Part shown: positions 21,640-32,273 of the stretch, in pieces
Numbering within the stretch: the stretch's first letter is position 1
Layout of the letters: each line of letters starts with the position of its first letter
Source: Halicephalobus mephisto
Taxonomy: Eukaryota > Nematoda > Chromadorea > Rhabditida > Panagrolaimidae
Direction of reading: 5' to 3'
NCBI GenBank assembly: GCA_009193035.1
Contig: SWDT01000565.1
Span: 1-39,849, forward strand
DNA: 39,849 bases
The notes under the pieces: generated by a model
The model's input: only the letters and a program-made list of their open reading frames with translations
What the model was told of the DNA's origin: nothing
Databases searched by the model: none
Position numbers and translations under genes: made by a program

Positions 21640-21990
21640 CCCTAAAATAAGTACTTTCTAGACACAATTTCTCTTTCTCCTTAATCAATCTCTATCCAAC
21701 TAAGTACCCTACTACCCGAATAACGACAGTAACAAGGAAAATAAAATTTCCGACATCATGATAACCTTAAAAATGTTACATTTGTTGTTCATATATTAAA
21801 AAATCGCTTATTATGTGTGGTATTTTAGTTCAGAGAAAAGTGTAACTTTGAACACAAATTTCGACAACGCATAGGACTAAAGAGCAATATTGCGAAAGAG
21901 ACAATTGAAACCATAGGTCGAAACCAGGTCTCGAAACGAAAATGATGACTATTTCGGCCAGTCACAATTGCTCGCCCGAGCGCGGAAATC
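21640..21990 (-). pseudogene. Decayed copy of the whole SMIM12-like gene with its upstream region (copy 4)
   Basis: Exon 2 is recognisable at about 21655-21765. Translation gives pieces such as FIFLVTVVIRVVGYLVG, then a stop, then RLIKEKEKL. Exon 1 near 21800-21825 has lost its ATG. Upstream, 21870-21975 matches 21555-21640 next to the intact gene (AAAGAGCAA...GAAAGAGAC...GGTCTCGAAACGAAA). The duplication therefore covered promoter, both exons and intron, and then decayed. Confidence 0.65.
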
Positions 21991-22209
21991 ACTAGTCTGC
22001 GCTCTTTTGCTTCCAACAATCGTTTATTCGTGCAGTTTTTATTGATTTGGAATCCATAAACTCCGTGATGAAGTCCTTAACCACGCCAATCGCGTGTTCA
22101 CAATCCGAGTTTTCCTCTGTGATCAATCATCTATAATGATTCAGTTCGCATTTCTGTCAAATGCTCCGCTGTTTCGTTGAAGAGATTGATGTACTATGAT
22201 GTTCGTTTG

Positions 22210-22251
22210 ACCTTTGCTTTCAGGTCTCTTGGAATATTTTAAACGACCACA
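22210..22251 (+). promoter_or_regulatory. Trans-splice or 5'UTR acceptor of snx-6
   Basis: A pyrimidine-rich run ending CTTTGCTTTCAG at 22223 precedes the snx-6 ATG by 28 bases. This fits a spliced-leader acceptor for the first gene of the presumed operon. A conventional 5'UTR intron is the alternative. Confidence 0.5.
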
Positions 22252-23939
22252 ATGTTAGCAGAGTACGATGGAGGCGATAATTCCGATCCGTTGACTTCTC
22301 AGTTGGAGGATTCTAACCAGGACAGTACTGTGAATGAAAGTAATGGGAAACCAGAAGAACCCAAGGACCTTGTCGAGCAGTCCCTCGACGACAACGAAAG
22401 GAAAATGTCGGAATCTATTGATTACAGAGACGTGAGTTATCCGGTTTTTCTAATCCGTTCATATATAAAAACTTCCAGAACAGAACCGAAGACGTTCCTG
22501 TCGATGTCAATTTGGACGGGACACTGGCTGTTGATATTTCTGATGCTCTTTCTGAACGTGACAAAGTAGTTTATTCAAATTTTTCACTTTCTCACTTGTG
22601 CATTCCAGGTCAAGTATACTGTTCACACTAAAACCAACTTACCGGGATTTCTGAAGCACGAAATGAGTGTTGTTCGTGAACATGAGGAGTTCATCTGGCT
22701 ACATAATTGTCTAGAAGACAACGAAGAGTACGCCGGGTATATTGTAGGTATTTACTTTTTAATTTTTACTGAATTTGGGGTTTTCAGATTCCACCAGCCC
22801 CTCCGAAACCTGATTTTGAAGCTTCGCGTGAGAAACTCCAGAAGCTCGGGGAAGGTGAAGCGACAATGACTAAAGAGGAGTTCCAGAAAATGAAGCAAGA
22901 ACTTGAACAAGAGTATTTGGCCACGTTTAAAAAAACTGTGGCGATGCATGAGGTGTTTCTTTGCCGATTAGCCGCCCATCCTGCTTTCAGGAGTGACACA
23001 AACTTTAGAGTGTTTTTGGAATACGAGAAAGATGTGCGTTTTTATTTGTATTTTTATTGGTAATAACTATGGAATGGTTTTAGCTCTCTGTTCGAGGAAG
23101 AAATAAGAAAGAAGTCGTTGGATCGTTCTTTAAGAGACTGACAAGTTCTGCTGATGAAGTCCTATTATCAGGTCAAAAGGATGTTGATGACTTTTTTGAA
23201 CGGGAAAAGAATTACATGGTTGAATATCATACCCATATCAAAGATGCCGCCAATAAGGCTGAACGTGTTTGTAGACAACGAAAATGTGAGAAAAGGTATT
23301 TTGTAAATGATCTATTGTTTGTTTTTAGGTATTTCTGACAATTATGGAAAAATATCACAAAATCTTGAGAAATGTGCTCAATTAGAAGGTCTTGGAGGCG
23401 ACAAGAAGTTTGGGAGATTTGTGATGAAATCAGCAGATGCTTTGGAGAAATTGAAGAAAACTGAAGCTAGAGTAGGAACAGATGAAGAGTTGAAAGAAGC
23501 TGATACGTTACGATACTTTACTAGAGAAACAGAAGCGGCCAAGGGATTACTGTACAGAAGGATGAGATGTTTAGCAAATTATGAAGCAGCAAATAAGAAC
23601 TTGGAACGTGCTAGAGCTCGTAATAGGGAAATTCAAAAAGCTGAAAACGATCAAAAAGAAGCTTGTGACAAATTTGAAGAAATTACTCAATTATCGAAGA
23701 AGGAACTAGTTGAATTGAAGAAACGTCGTGTGGATGCTTTTAAGAAGAACTTTAGTGATTTGGTTGATCTCGAAATTAAACATTCCAAGGTTTGTTTCGT
23801 GGATTTTTGAACATTTGATAAGATAATAACGGTTGTGTCAGCTGATTGAAATGGAATATGTATGATAATTGTTTATTTTCAGGCCAAATTATCATTGCTC
23901 CAGTCTGTGGTCGCTTCTCTGAAGGATGGGGAGTATTAA
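22252..23939 (+). CDS. Sorting nexin 6 (SNX5/6 family, retromer-associated PX-BAR protein), 455 residues
   Basis: Seven exons with consistent phases: 22252-22431, 22479-22565, 22609-22743, 22788-23033, 23084-23285, 23329-23789, 23883-23939. After an acidic N-terminus, a PX domain (~60-190) contains [14 protein letters not shown] and the family's helical insertion after [19 protein letters not shown] coiled-coil domain (~240-450) follows, rich in Lys/Glu heptads ([19 protein letters not shown]) and ending SLKDGEY. SNX5/6 proteins pair with SNX1/2 on endosomes to form tubules that return cargo to the Golgi; the PX insertion is typical of this subgroup. Length fits. The gene lies 345 bases upstream of gck-3 on the same strand, as I recall for C. 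elegans. Confidence 0.92.
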
Positions 23940-24283
23940 ACCTTCGTTGAATTGTTCATACGTTTATTATCAAATGGATTATGTTCGTTCAGTGCACATG
24001 TATTATTGAATTCTACATATTTTCCCAAGAATTGAGTGCGTTGGTTGTCTGCTCCCGGTTATATTTGGGGGGGTTATGTAATTTATTACAGTCCTTGTAT
24101 TTTGAGCATTTATTGTATTTTAGAGAATTATTATTTATTAATGTTTTTTATTGAAGGAGAATATTTGTTTGTTTTGTGAGAGTTTTTACGGTTTTATTAC
24201 CGATGGATATTTTTGGAATTTTTTATTTTCGATTTTTTATGCTTTTTGATTTTTGTTTAATTTGGAATTTCAGAGTATACAGA
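23940..24283 (+). promoter_or_regulatory. Intercistronic region with probable SL2 acceptor for gck-3
   Basis: The 344 bases between the snx-6 stop and the gck-3 start carry no promoter that I recognise. They end in TTTAATTTGGAATTTCAG (acceptor at 24273), 10 bases before the gck-3 ATG. Distance and acceptor fit a nematode operon with SL2 trans-splicing. I find no exact AATAAA for snx-6; a variant signal is likely. Confidence 0.6.
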
Positions 24284-25959
24284 ATGAGTGTCTCGACAGA
24301 TGCTGGAAATGAAGAATCATCTTCTTCTGTAAATTCTAGTGAATCTGCTTCGAAGTTAACAACGTCAGAATCGACAGCTACTCTTGTTCCTCCTCAACAA
24401 TTGACAACAGTAGGATCTACGGGAAGTCTAAGGGATTCAGGAAGTTCAACATTGTGGCCATCTAAATCTGATGAGTATGAGTTATTGAGTATTATTGGAA
24501 TTGGTGCAACAGCAACTGTTCATAAGGTGCGTATTTTTGGAAATTTAATTGCTGTAATGTTGGGTTATTTAGGCATTATGTAAACCGAGAAATGAAGTGT
24601 GTGCAGTCAAATGTATTAATTTGGAAAAGTGGCAGACTTCTGTCGATGAATTGTCTCATGAAATTCAAGCAATGTCATTATGCCACCATCCGAATGTTGT
24701 TAATTACCATACATCGTTTGTTGTTAAAGAAGAATTATGGGTTGTAATGCCATTGTTAGAAGCAGGATCGATGTTTGATATTCTTAAAAAGAAAATTAAA
24801 TCAATGGGGAAAGAATCGGCTTCTCATGGTGTACTTGATGAAATCACAATTGCAACTGTGTTGAAAGAAGTACTAAAGGGATTGGATTATTTACATAGTT
24901 CAGGACAAATTCATCGTGATATTAAAGCAGGAAATATATTATTGTCAAAAGATGGAAGTGTTCAAGTAGCGGATTTTGGTGTTTCTGGATGGCTTGCTGC
25001 AAGTAATGGCGATTTGAGTAGACAAAAACAACGACATACTTTTGTTGGAACATTGGGATGGATGGCACCGGAAATAATGGAACAAGTGTCTGGTTATGAT
25101 TTTAAAGCTGATATATGGTCATTTGGAATATTGTGTATTGAATTAGCAACAGGTACAGCACCATATCATAGATATCCACCTATGAAGGTGTTGATGCTTA
25201 CGTTACAAAATGATCCACCTACGTTAGATACGAATGCAGAAAGAAAAGATCAATATAAAGCGTATGGTAAAACATTTAGAAATCTGATTAAAGAATGTTT
25301 ACAAAAAGATCCAACTAAAAGACCAACAGCTGCAGAATTACTGAAACATTCGTTTTTTAAAAAAGCGAAAGATAAATCATTTTTAATTCATTCATTAATT
25401 GAAAATTTGGGGAATCTTAGTCAACCTGTATCACAATCGGCTATTCAGAAGAAAGTTGCAAGTGGAAAATTAAAGAAAAATCAAGATGGACAATGGGAAT
25501 TTGAATATGATGATCCAGATGATGATGAAGATGAAGTTCCAACAATGAAAGCAGCAGAAGATTTGGAGAAATTGAATTTAGATGGATCGAGTAATGTTGC
25601 TAAAACTGGTAATAGAACATTGAATTTGGTAAGTACTGGATGGAAAAATTGATTTTTAATGAGTTTTTTAGGTTCTTCGTGTTAGAAATCAAATGAGAGA
25701 ATTAAATGACATTAAATTTGATTATACTCCAGAACAAGATACTGTTCAAGGTATAGCGAATGAATTAGTTACTGCGGAATTGATTGATGGACAAGATAGA
25801 GTTATTGTTGCTGCTAATTTACAAAAGCTTATTGATTTAGCTCAAAGTAATTCAGAAAAAAAATCAATTACGTTTGCTCTACATTCAGGAGTTGCAACAA
25901 ATGAAATTCCGGATGAACGTTCATTGACAGGATTTGCTCAACTTTCACTAGTCGAATAG
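24284..25959 (+). CDS. Germinal centre kinase 3 (SPAK/OSR1 orthologue), 528 residues
   Basis: Exons 24284-24526, 24573-25628 and 25672-25959, all phase 0. A Ser/Thr-rich N-terminus (~1-65) precedes a complete Ste20-type kinase domain (~66-350): ATP loop [11 protein letters not shown], catalytic Lys in [21 protein letters not shown] in VADFGVSG, and activation loop [12 protein letters not shown] whose first Thr is the WNK target. An acidic linker ([10 protein letters not shown]) and the C-terminal CCT domain (~435-528, from [13 protein letters not shown]) follow; CCT binds RFxV motifs in WNK and cation-chloride cotransporters. GCK-3 acts downstream of WNK-1 in osmotic and chloride homeostasis. 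The residues LG at the place usually occupied by PC or PY before WMAPE are unusual. The second exon is long and intron-free, and codons are AT-rich. Confidence 0.95.
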
Positions 25960-26180
25960 ATGAAATGTCAATTTTTAATAGCGGATTTTTGTCCAGATAT
26001 GTCAGAGCAACTCATGATTGATTCGATAGTTTTTTCCTATCTAAAGGTTTTTTTAGAATTTTTGTCCGAAAAAACAGTTGGGTAATTTGAGTATGTATGT
26101 TTTTTGGGTTTTATCCTTACTGTATTACTCTAGTTTTCTTGCGAGGCTGAATTGGCCAATTAACTACAAAACGTGTGAGA

Positions 26181-26186
26181 AATAAA
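26181..26186 (+). promoter_or_regulatory. Polyadenylation signal of gck-3
   Basis: AATAAA lies 222 bases after the gck-3 stop. Cleavage is expected near 26195-26205, at or just past the 3' end of the convergent P450 transcript. Confidence 0.75.
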
Positions 26187-26207
26187 ATGAGGTTGATAAA
26201 TTCTCAT

Positions 26208-26213
26208 TTTATT
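26208..26213 (-). promoter_or_regulatory. Polyadenylation signal of the P450 gene
   Basis: Read on the minus strand this is AATAAA, only 5 bases beyond the P450 stop (26219-26221). The P450 3'UTR would be about 15-25 bases and its end would overlap that of gck-3. Confidence 0.65.
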
Positions 26214-26218
26214 TAAAT

Positions 26219-29200
26219 TTAATTAGAAAAATAAGAATAATCTCCAAATTGACGTTTTTGGAATTTGATGAAATTTCCGAATTTTGGCCGGATTATAAGC
26301 TCTGCAGATAGACGGAGTTGATCTGTTCGAACTTTTGATTTAACTTTGAATTCTCGAAGAATTCTGGCAATGATACATTTTTCTTCCATAATAGCGAAAC
26401 GTTGTCCAATACAATTTCGTGAACCGGCACTAAATGGTATATATGCATATGGATGCTTTATTTCGCTATCCATGAATCGATCGGGATTGAATACTTCGGG
26501 ATTTTTCCAATAACGGGGATCACGATGAACCATAGATGCAACGACAACAACACCTGTTCCGGCTGGGAGAATTTTGTCTTCTGAAAATAATGAAAATAGT
26601 AATTATAGGAAATGGGTTTTTGATGGGAGTTTGAAGTTGTAATTAGTAACTTGAATTGAAAATTGGAATTTTGATTTGTCGTGTTAAGACATGGTTTTAG
26701 ATATTTTAATTTTTCGTGGTGAGATATGACTTGGAGTTTAGACTTCGTATTGACAATTTTCGAATTTTTGATTTTTCGCTTTAAAACAATTTTCGAAATT
26801 TAGACTTTTTCTATTAAGACATGGTTTTAGATATTTTAATTTTTCGTGCTAAGATATGACTTACAAGTTCTGTTTTGATTCGGAAAATTTCGATATTTTT
26901 GAATTATGGATTTAATTAAAATTATTTTTTTTTAAAATAATCCGTAAATTTTGTCTCAACGAGAGAAATCGAAATTTTGACTTTCAATTCTGATTATTGA
27001 TTTTGATGAAGTACTGATTTTATAATGATGATTTAATTTTTTGCCTTTTAGATTAGTATTTTTGGGAACTGGATTAGCCTAATATGGAAGTCAAGTGACT
27101 AAAAAGACCAATTTAAAAACATTAAAAAATCATAAAAAATTAGGGAATAAATGTAATTTTTTAGGATTCGGATTGGTCTAATTACGGTAACTAAGAAAAT
27201 GTAAAAAATAAGAAATTTCGAAATTAGTGAAATTCGAAAAGTTGTAAATGTCCCGAGGGAGGAAGCGTAATACAGTAGGAAAACGAACTTATTTGAACAT
27301 CTTCGACTGTTTGACGAGCGATTAGAGGAACACTGGGGTACATCCGGAGGGTTTCTTTTAGACAAGCTTCGAGATATCGTAGTCTGCCAAGATCGTCGAA
27401 AGTTAATTCTCGTAGTTGTGGGCCTATGACGTCATCGATTTCTCTGTGGAGTTTTGACTGGATTTCGGGATTAGAACCTATGAGATGAAGGAAGAAGTTC
27501 ATTGCTGCAGAAGTCGTGTCGTGACCCTAAATATTTTCAAAATAAATTTCTTTTAAAATGTTTAATTTTTTGATTTTTAAAAAGTATTTTTTTTTGATTT
27601 TTAAAAATTTTTTTTTGATTTTTAAAAATTTTTTTTAAATATTTTATTTTTATACGGAATATTATAATTCACGTAATTTTGGAATTTTAGCATATTTTTA
27701 GAAATAACTTCGAAAAAGTAGGTTGTTTTCAGGTGAAGGTATGCGAGGGTCGAGATCGGTCCAGATAACTTGACTCGCACTGATTTATTCTGAAAAAAGG
27801 AAAAATCGTGTTGATTTGCGCTAGAGATAAAGGAATGATTGGCTGATGGAAACACTTTGCCAAAAGTAACTTGCACTTTTATGTTATAAAGGAATAACTG
27901 GTCTGACTCGCAATCAGTAAAAAGGAATGCATGGCTTATTGGAACAGTTTTGCCAAAAATGACTCGCGCTAGTTTTATTTTAAAAAATAAATAACTGGTC
28001 TAACTCGCGTTTAATTTAGGAATAAATGGCTTATTGGAACAGTTTTGCCAAAAATAATTCGTACTTTTCATTTAAAAAAAGGAATAACTGGCCTGACTTG
28101 TGAATGGTAAAAAGGAATGCATGGTTTATTGGAACAGTTCGCCAAAAATAACTCGCACTTTTTATTTTAAAAATAACTGGTTTGATTCTTGTTAATTGTA
28201 AAAAGTGATTTTTCCATTGAAAAAAAACTGCCAAAAATTTCTAATTATGGATATTTAATTCGGAATTTTTTTATTTTTCAAAAATTATTTTCCATTAATT
28301 TTTATTTTAAAAATTATATTGTAAGTTAACCTTACCTCGAAAGTAAAAGTATCAACTTCTTCTTGCATGCCTTCCCGGTCCAGTTCTCCTTTTTCGTTCA
28401 GATCCAACATGAGATCAAGGAAAGCCATTCTTCTGTGGCCTTTTCCTTCAGCATTCGTCTCCAGAAATTTCTGAATTCCTCCTGCTTCATTCATGAGGAT
28501 TTTTCGTTTTTCGATCGCCTAAATTATTCAAAAATTTTAAATTTTATATAAAAAACAAAATTGAATGTTGTGAAATTGTCTCGACACGAATATTGGGGAT
28601 TTCATGAGAACTACAGTAACCTGGATATTGATTTTTTGTCACAGTTCTTTCGTAATTGTCATCACGAAATCAGAAATCTTTGAAAACTTGTAACTTTAAA
28701 AAACTAGAATTTTTTAAGGAAAAATTAAAAATAACTTTTTAGTAATGGTTTTGAATGGAAACTTAGAGTACTGTACTTTAATGAACTTTCTTTAAAAGTA
28801 ATTGAAAAAAATAAATTTCTTAATTATGGTTTTGAATGGAAATTCAGGGTACTGTATTTTAATTATTTTTTCACTTTTTAAATTTTTTCATAAATAATCA
28901 GAAAATATTTAGCTATGGTTTTGAATGGAAATTCAAGGTACTGTATTTTAATTACTTTTGTACTTTTTAAATTTTTTCACAAATAACCAAAAAATAACTT
29001 TTTAATTATGGTTTTAAATGGAAATTCAGGGTACTGTATATTGATGATTTTTGCATTTTTTTAAAAGTTAAATCACTCACGGAACTGGTGAAATCGTGAA
29101 GAATTTTGACACATCTGTCTTGTTCGTAACCTTGACCAAAGGTATAAAAGATAAAATCGGGATAGTATTGGGGTTTGATTTGCCTCTGGTGGATAATGTA

Positions 29201-30945
29201 TTTCATCTTAAAGACGGCATCGAGGTAATCGGTGTGTGTTCTTTGGGCGTTGATGTTGATCCCGAGGGCGGATTCGCATATGACATCCAAAGTACAGAGA
29301 GAAATTGTATGAAAAATTTCGTGAAATTCTCCATCGACAAAATCGTGAAATTTCGAAATCAAAGTAGAAGCATGTTTGTTGTAAACTTCCACGAAATCCT
29401 TCAACATATCGTAATGGAATGTCGGAGTTAACATTTTTCTTCTCGGTCTCCATTTATCCGGTTTGCTGATCAGTAATCCTTGACCGATCCAAGGTGAAAG
29501 AAAATTGTAATGGAATAATTTCGTGAGCATTTTTGAAGATCCAAGAACAGCTTCGCATTCCTCCGCCCCGTACAGGAGGACGAAAGGCAACGGGCCCAGC
29601 CAGATCCTGCACATCCTCTCCGTCGACTCCCGGAACATGTACGAGACCCCCTGGGCTTGTTCGAAGAACTCTAAAAATCATAATATTCAAAAATTTAAAA
29701 ATTAAAAATATTGCAGAATTGTCTCCAGTGAAATTTCCACAAAATTCCAGAATTTGAAGCTATTTTTAAATCGTTTTTGAATTTTGTAGAAGATTCTAAA
29801 AATGTCTAAAATCTAAAAGACGTCAGAAGTTTCTGTATTTCGAAATATTCTGGAATCTTCAAAAAAGTTTTTTTAATTTCAGAATCTTCTACAAAATTCT
29901 GAAATGATTCAGAAGCTTCAAAGATATTTTATAAAATTCAAAATTTTCTACAAAACTTTGGAATGGTTGAAAAACATCTTTTAAGATTTCCGAAATTGCT
30001 ACATTTCGAAATATTCCGGAATTTTCAAAAAAGTTTTTTTAAATTTCAAAATTTTTTATAGAATTTTGAAACGATTTAAAATTTTCGATAAAATTTCAAA
30101 ATCTTCCATTTGTGTTCTAGAATAACTTAGAAATTTTAAAAACATCTCCGGAAATTTCGAAAATTTGAAATTCTGAAGATTCTAATTCTAAAAAATTAAA
30201 CTTTGGCGAAGTGTGATTAATGCCAAATTTGAATTCTTGGTGAAAAGTGAACAAATGCAAATTATGATTTTTAAAGTTATCATGAAAATTAAAAATAATT
30301 ATTTCAAAAAAAAATTTCAGATTTTTTAGAAATTCCCAATTTTTTAGATGATATCGCAAATCCAGTTTGGATTACGGAAAATCTCCATTTAAAAAACCAA
30401 AAAAAGTAGATTTTCGTAAAATGCAAAATTCGAATTTTTGACGAAATGTGAACAAATGCCAATGATGATTTTTACAGTATTTCAAAAATTAAAAAGTTTT
30501 CGGAACTTTTTTGTAAAAAAATTAGTTTTTCTTTAAATAATTTTTTTAATTTCGAAATTATTTAAAAATCAATTTTTTTATTTAAATAATTTTTTCTATT
30601 TAAATTGATTTTTTTAATTTCGAAATTATTTAAAAATTAATTTTTTTATTTAAATAATTTTTTTTAAATTTTTTTGTTTAAATTGATTTTTTTATTTAAA
30701 TAATTTTTTTTAAATTTTTTCTATTTAAATTAATTTTCTTAATTTTGAAGTTATTTGAAAATCAATTTTTCAACAAACTTACGATCAGGAGCGAATTTGA
30801 ATTGATGAAGATTCCCAAGAAGGGGTATCGAGGTTGGACCTTGGATGTTGTTAATATTCTTCCTTATCCATTGATATTTCTTCACTAAATAAAGAATTCC
30901 GGCTGTTATAGCCCCAATGGCCACAACAATCCCCAGCAATCCCAT
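26219..30945 (-). CDS. Cytochrome P450, CYP4-type, complete, 511 residues
   Basis: Five minus-strand exons: 30783-30945, 29081-29670, 28336-28518, 27289-27526, 26219-26580; phases agree. An N-terminal membrane anchor (GLLGIVVAIGAITAGILYLV) is followed by the hinge GPTSIPLLGN, a C-helix region with W-R in KWRPRRKMLTP, the I-helix EVDTFTFEGHDTT (~304-316), ExxR in KETLR (E370, R373), NPDRF in the PERF position, and the haem loop PFSAGSRNCIG with ligand Cys448. The EVDTFxFEGHDTT signature is that of the CYP4 family, whose I-helix Glu can bind haem covalently; such enzymes often omega-hydroxylate fatty acids. It would sit in the endoplasmic reticulum. The ATG follows an ATTTCAG acceptor by 3 bases, as in trans-spliced genes. 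The exact subfamily cannot be set from sequence alone. Confidence 0.93.
26690..27035. repeat. Dispersed repeat, copy A (partner at 34040-34350)
   Basis: This intron segment and 34040-34350 share an ordered series of words: TTTTTCGTG(T/C)TGAGATA(T/C)GACTTA, CAAATTATGTTTTGATTCG, AAATCGAAATTTTGA, CAATTCTGATTATTGATTTTGAT. The match covers about 300 bases on the same strand, so it is a dispersed repeat rather than chance AT-richness. Confidence 0.55.
27760..28235. repeat. Tandem repeat, about 95-bp unit, 5 copies, in a P450 intron
   Basis: The core GGAACAGTTTTGCCAAAAAT, preceded by GGAATGCATGGCTTATT, recurs near 27848, 27940, 28036, 28131 and (degenerate) 28219. Each copy also carries ACTGGTCTGACTCGC. 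The array fills most of the intron 27527-28335. Confidence 0.8.
28725..29065. repeat. Tandem repeat, about 90-bp unit, 4 copies, in a P450 intron
   Basis: ATGGTTTTGAATGGAAATTC followed by AGGGTACTGTATTTTAATTA recurs near 28745, 28830, 28915 and 29008. The copies are separated by TTTTTAAATTTTTTCACAAA-like text. It lies in the intron 28519-29080. Confidence 0.8.
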
Positions 30946-31430
30946 ATTCTGAAATCAATTGACACGATTGAAATTTTTTTTAAGATTAGAAACCGGGAAA
31001 CGTGGCGAATAAAATGGAGGAAAATGGGTGGCGCGAATTCTACGTGTATTCTTGACCGGTCAGTTAAGACTATCCTATCGCCGATCTTCATCAGTCTTAT
31101 TTTCTAGGTGAAAAATCTGGCAAGAACGACGGACGTAACTTCCCAAGAGTCGAAAACCGGACCATTCGTCGATCACAAACCACGTTCACTAAATTTGGCC
31201 ACAATTCTCCGAACTAAATTCTTTCAATTTTATAATTTGCTCTGACAAAATTGTTTTTTTTAACTATAGGACTAGAAAATTCAAAAATATAAATCAATTA
31301 AAACCAGATGGGAAATTACAGCTGCCGGCAATACTTGGGCTTTCTCTTCAGTCCAGCTCCAGAAATAGGCCAAAAAGAAACCAACGGAATCGAGATATGT
31401 CAATTTGAAAGTAATTTAAAAATCATTGTT
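30946..31430. other. Spacer between the P450 start and the cnb-1 side exon
   Basis: No gene is supported. The less AT-rich part at 31000-31140 directly upstream of the P450 is probably its promoter; it contains CTATCG and CTTATT words that could be GATA-type sites. A plus-strand open frame at 31308-31538 overlaps the exon at 31431-31478 in antisense and is not supported. Confidence 0.4.
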
Positions 31431-31478
31431 TCAAGGTTTCACGACCATTTTTTCGTGAACATCCAGTGTTCCGACGAC
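31431..31478 (-). CDS. Alternative last exon of calcineurin B (tail VVGTLDVHEKMVVKP)
   Basis: On the minus strand a TTTTTTCAG acceptor opens a 16-codon exon, phase 0, reading VVGTLDVHEKMVVKP then TGA. This is clearly the conserved end of calcineurin B: the vertebrate tail has the same VVG-x-LD-(I/V)-H-x-KMVV pattern. It fits the phase-0 donor after EFCD at 32528. It lies about 800 bases beyond the proximal last exon (32274-32324) and its poly(A) signal, so using it means skipping that exon. It could instead be a relic of a lost or duplicated 3' end, but it is intact. Confidence 0.65.
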   Translation of the reverse strand, partial: VVGTLDVHEKMVVKP

Positions 31479-31823
31479 CTGAAAAAACAAATTTTAAACA
31501 TATACATTGATAAACTCAAGAACGAAGGAGCACTTTAAACAAAATGGTGGTTTTACAAGGTTAAAAACCAGTAACCAATCACGTGACGAAAAAATGAATC
31601 ATATATGCATGTCATAATCGCAAGTCGAAACGTGTTCTGAGAACAATGAAAATCAAAAGTTGAATAAAGCATTGATTCTACAGCAAATGACAACTGATTA
31701 TATATTTACGAGCTTATTAGTCATAAAAAGCTGGAAATTTTACGTAAAAATCAAGCATCATTCACATTCGGACCACTGCCTCAAAAGTACTTTGAAAAAT
31801 AAAAAATTTAAAAACTAAGTTGA

Positions 31824-31985
31824 CTACATCGAGAATTTTGTCCAGAGAAAAAATATATTTAAAATCGAAGAAATTAAATATAAAATTTTGGCCAATCCTA
31901 CAGCACGAGTTTTGTGGTAATCCAAAAACGACAGCCAAACTCGCGCTACAGTACTAATCAGGCAAATTCCCGTCAGGACCACTCG
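31824..31985 (-). CDS. Possible third last exon of calcineurin B with a hydrophobic tail (weak)
   Basis: A CGTATTTCAG acceptor opens a phase-0 frame of 53 codons to TAG at 31824-31826. It starts RVVLTGICLISTVARVWLSF and contains AVGLAKILYLISSILNIFF, which could be a membrane helix. It sits between the two better last exons. No calcineurin B tail similarity remains beyond the first residues, so it may be only an open stretch after a good acceptor, or an exon of another small gene. Confidence 0.25.
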   Translation of the reverse strand, partial: RVVLTGICLISTVARVWLSFLDYHKTRAVGLAKILYLISSILNIFFLWTKFSM

Positions 31986-32109
31986 CTGAAATACGTTTAA
32001 AAAACACACATGTTTAAAAAAATAAAAAATCCTATTTTCGCGATCGATCTTTGATTCATTCTTGACTAAAACTTGCTTATGGTGGGTTTTGAATCACAAA
32101 AGTGCCGAT

Positions 32110-32115
32110 TTTATT
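32110..32115 (-). promoter_or_regulatory. Polyadenylation signal for the proximal cnb-1 last exon
   Basis: AATAAA on the minus strand, about 160 bases downstream of the stop at 32274-32276. It supports the proximal exon as a true 3' end. Confidence 0.65.
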
Positions 32116-32273
32116 CCACATAAAAGTTAATCGAAAAAGTTACTGAAGGAAAAATCATAGAACACAGAGACCGGGAAAGTGTTAATTGTTTCAATAAAGG
32201 ATAGTGTTCCACTGATATTCGCGAAAATACAAGGTGCATTATGAAGAAAAAATTACTCCGACGGATGAGATCC

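Noticed and set aside
29096..29757. Several plus-strand open frames
   Set aside because: Antisense shadows of the large P450 exon 2.
31308..31538. 76-codon plus-strand open frame starting MGNYSC
   Set aside because: It overlaps in antisense the exon with a calcineurin B tail and has no other support.
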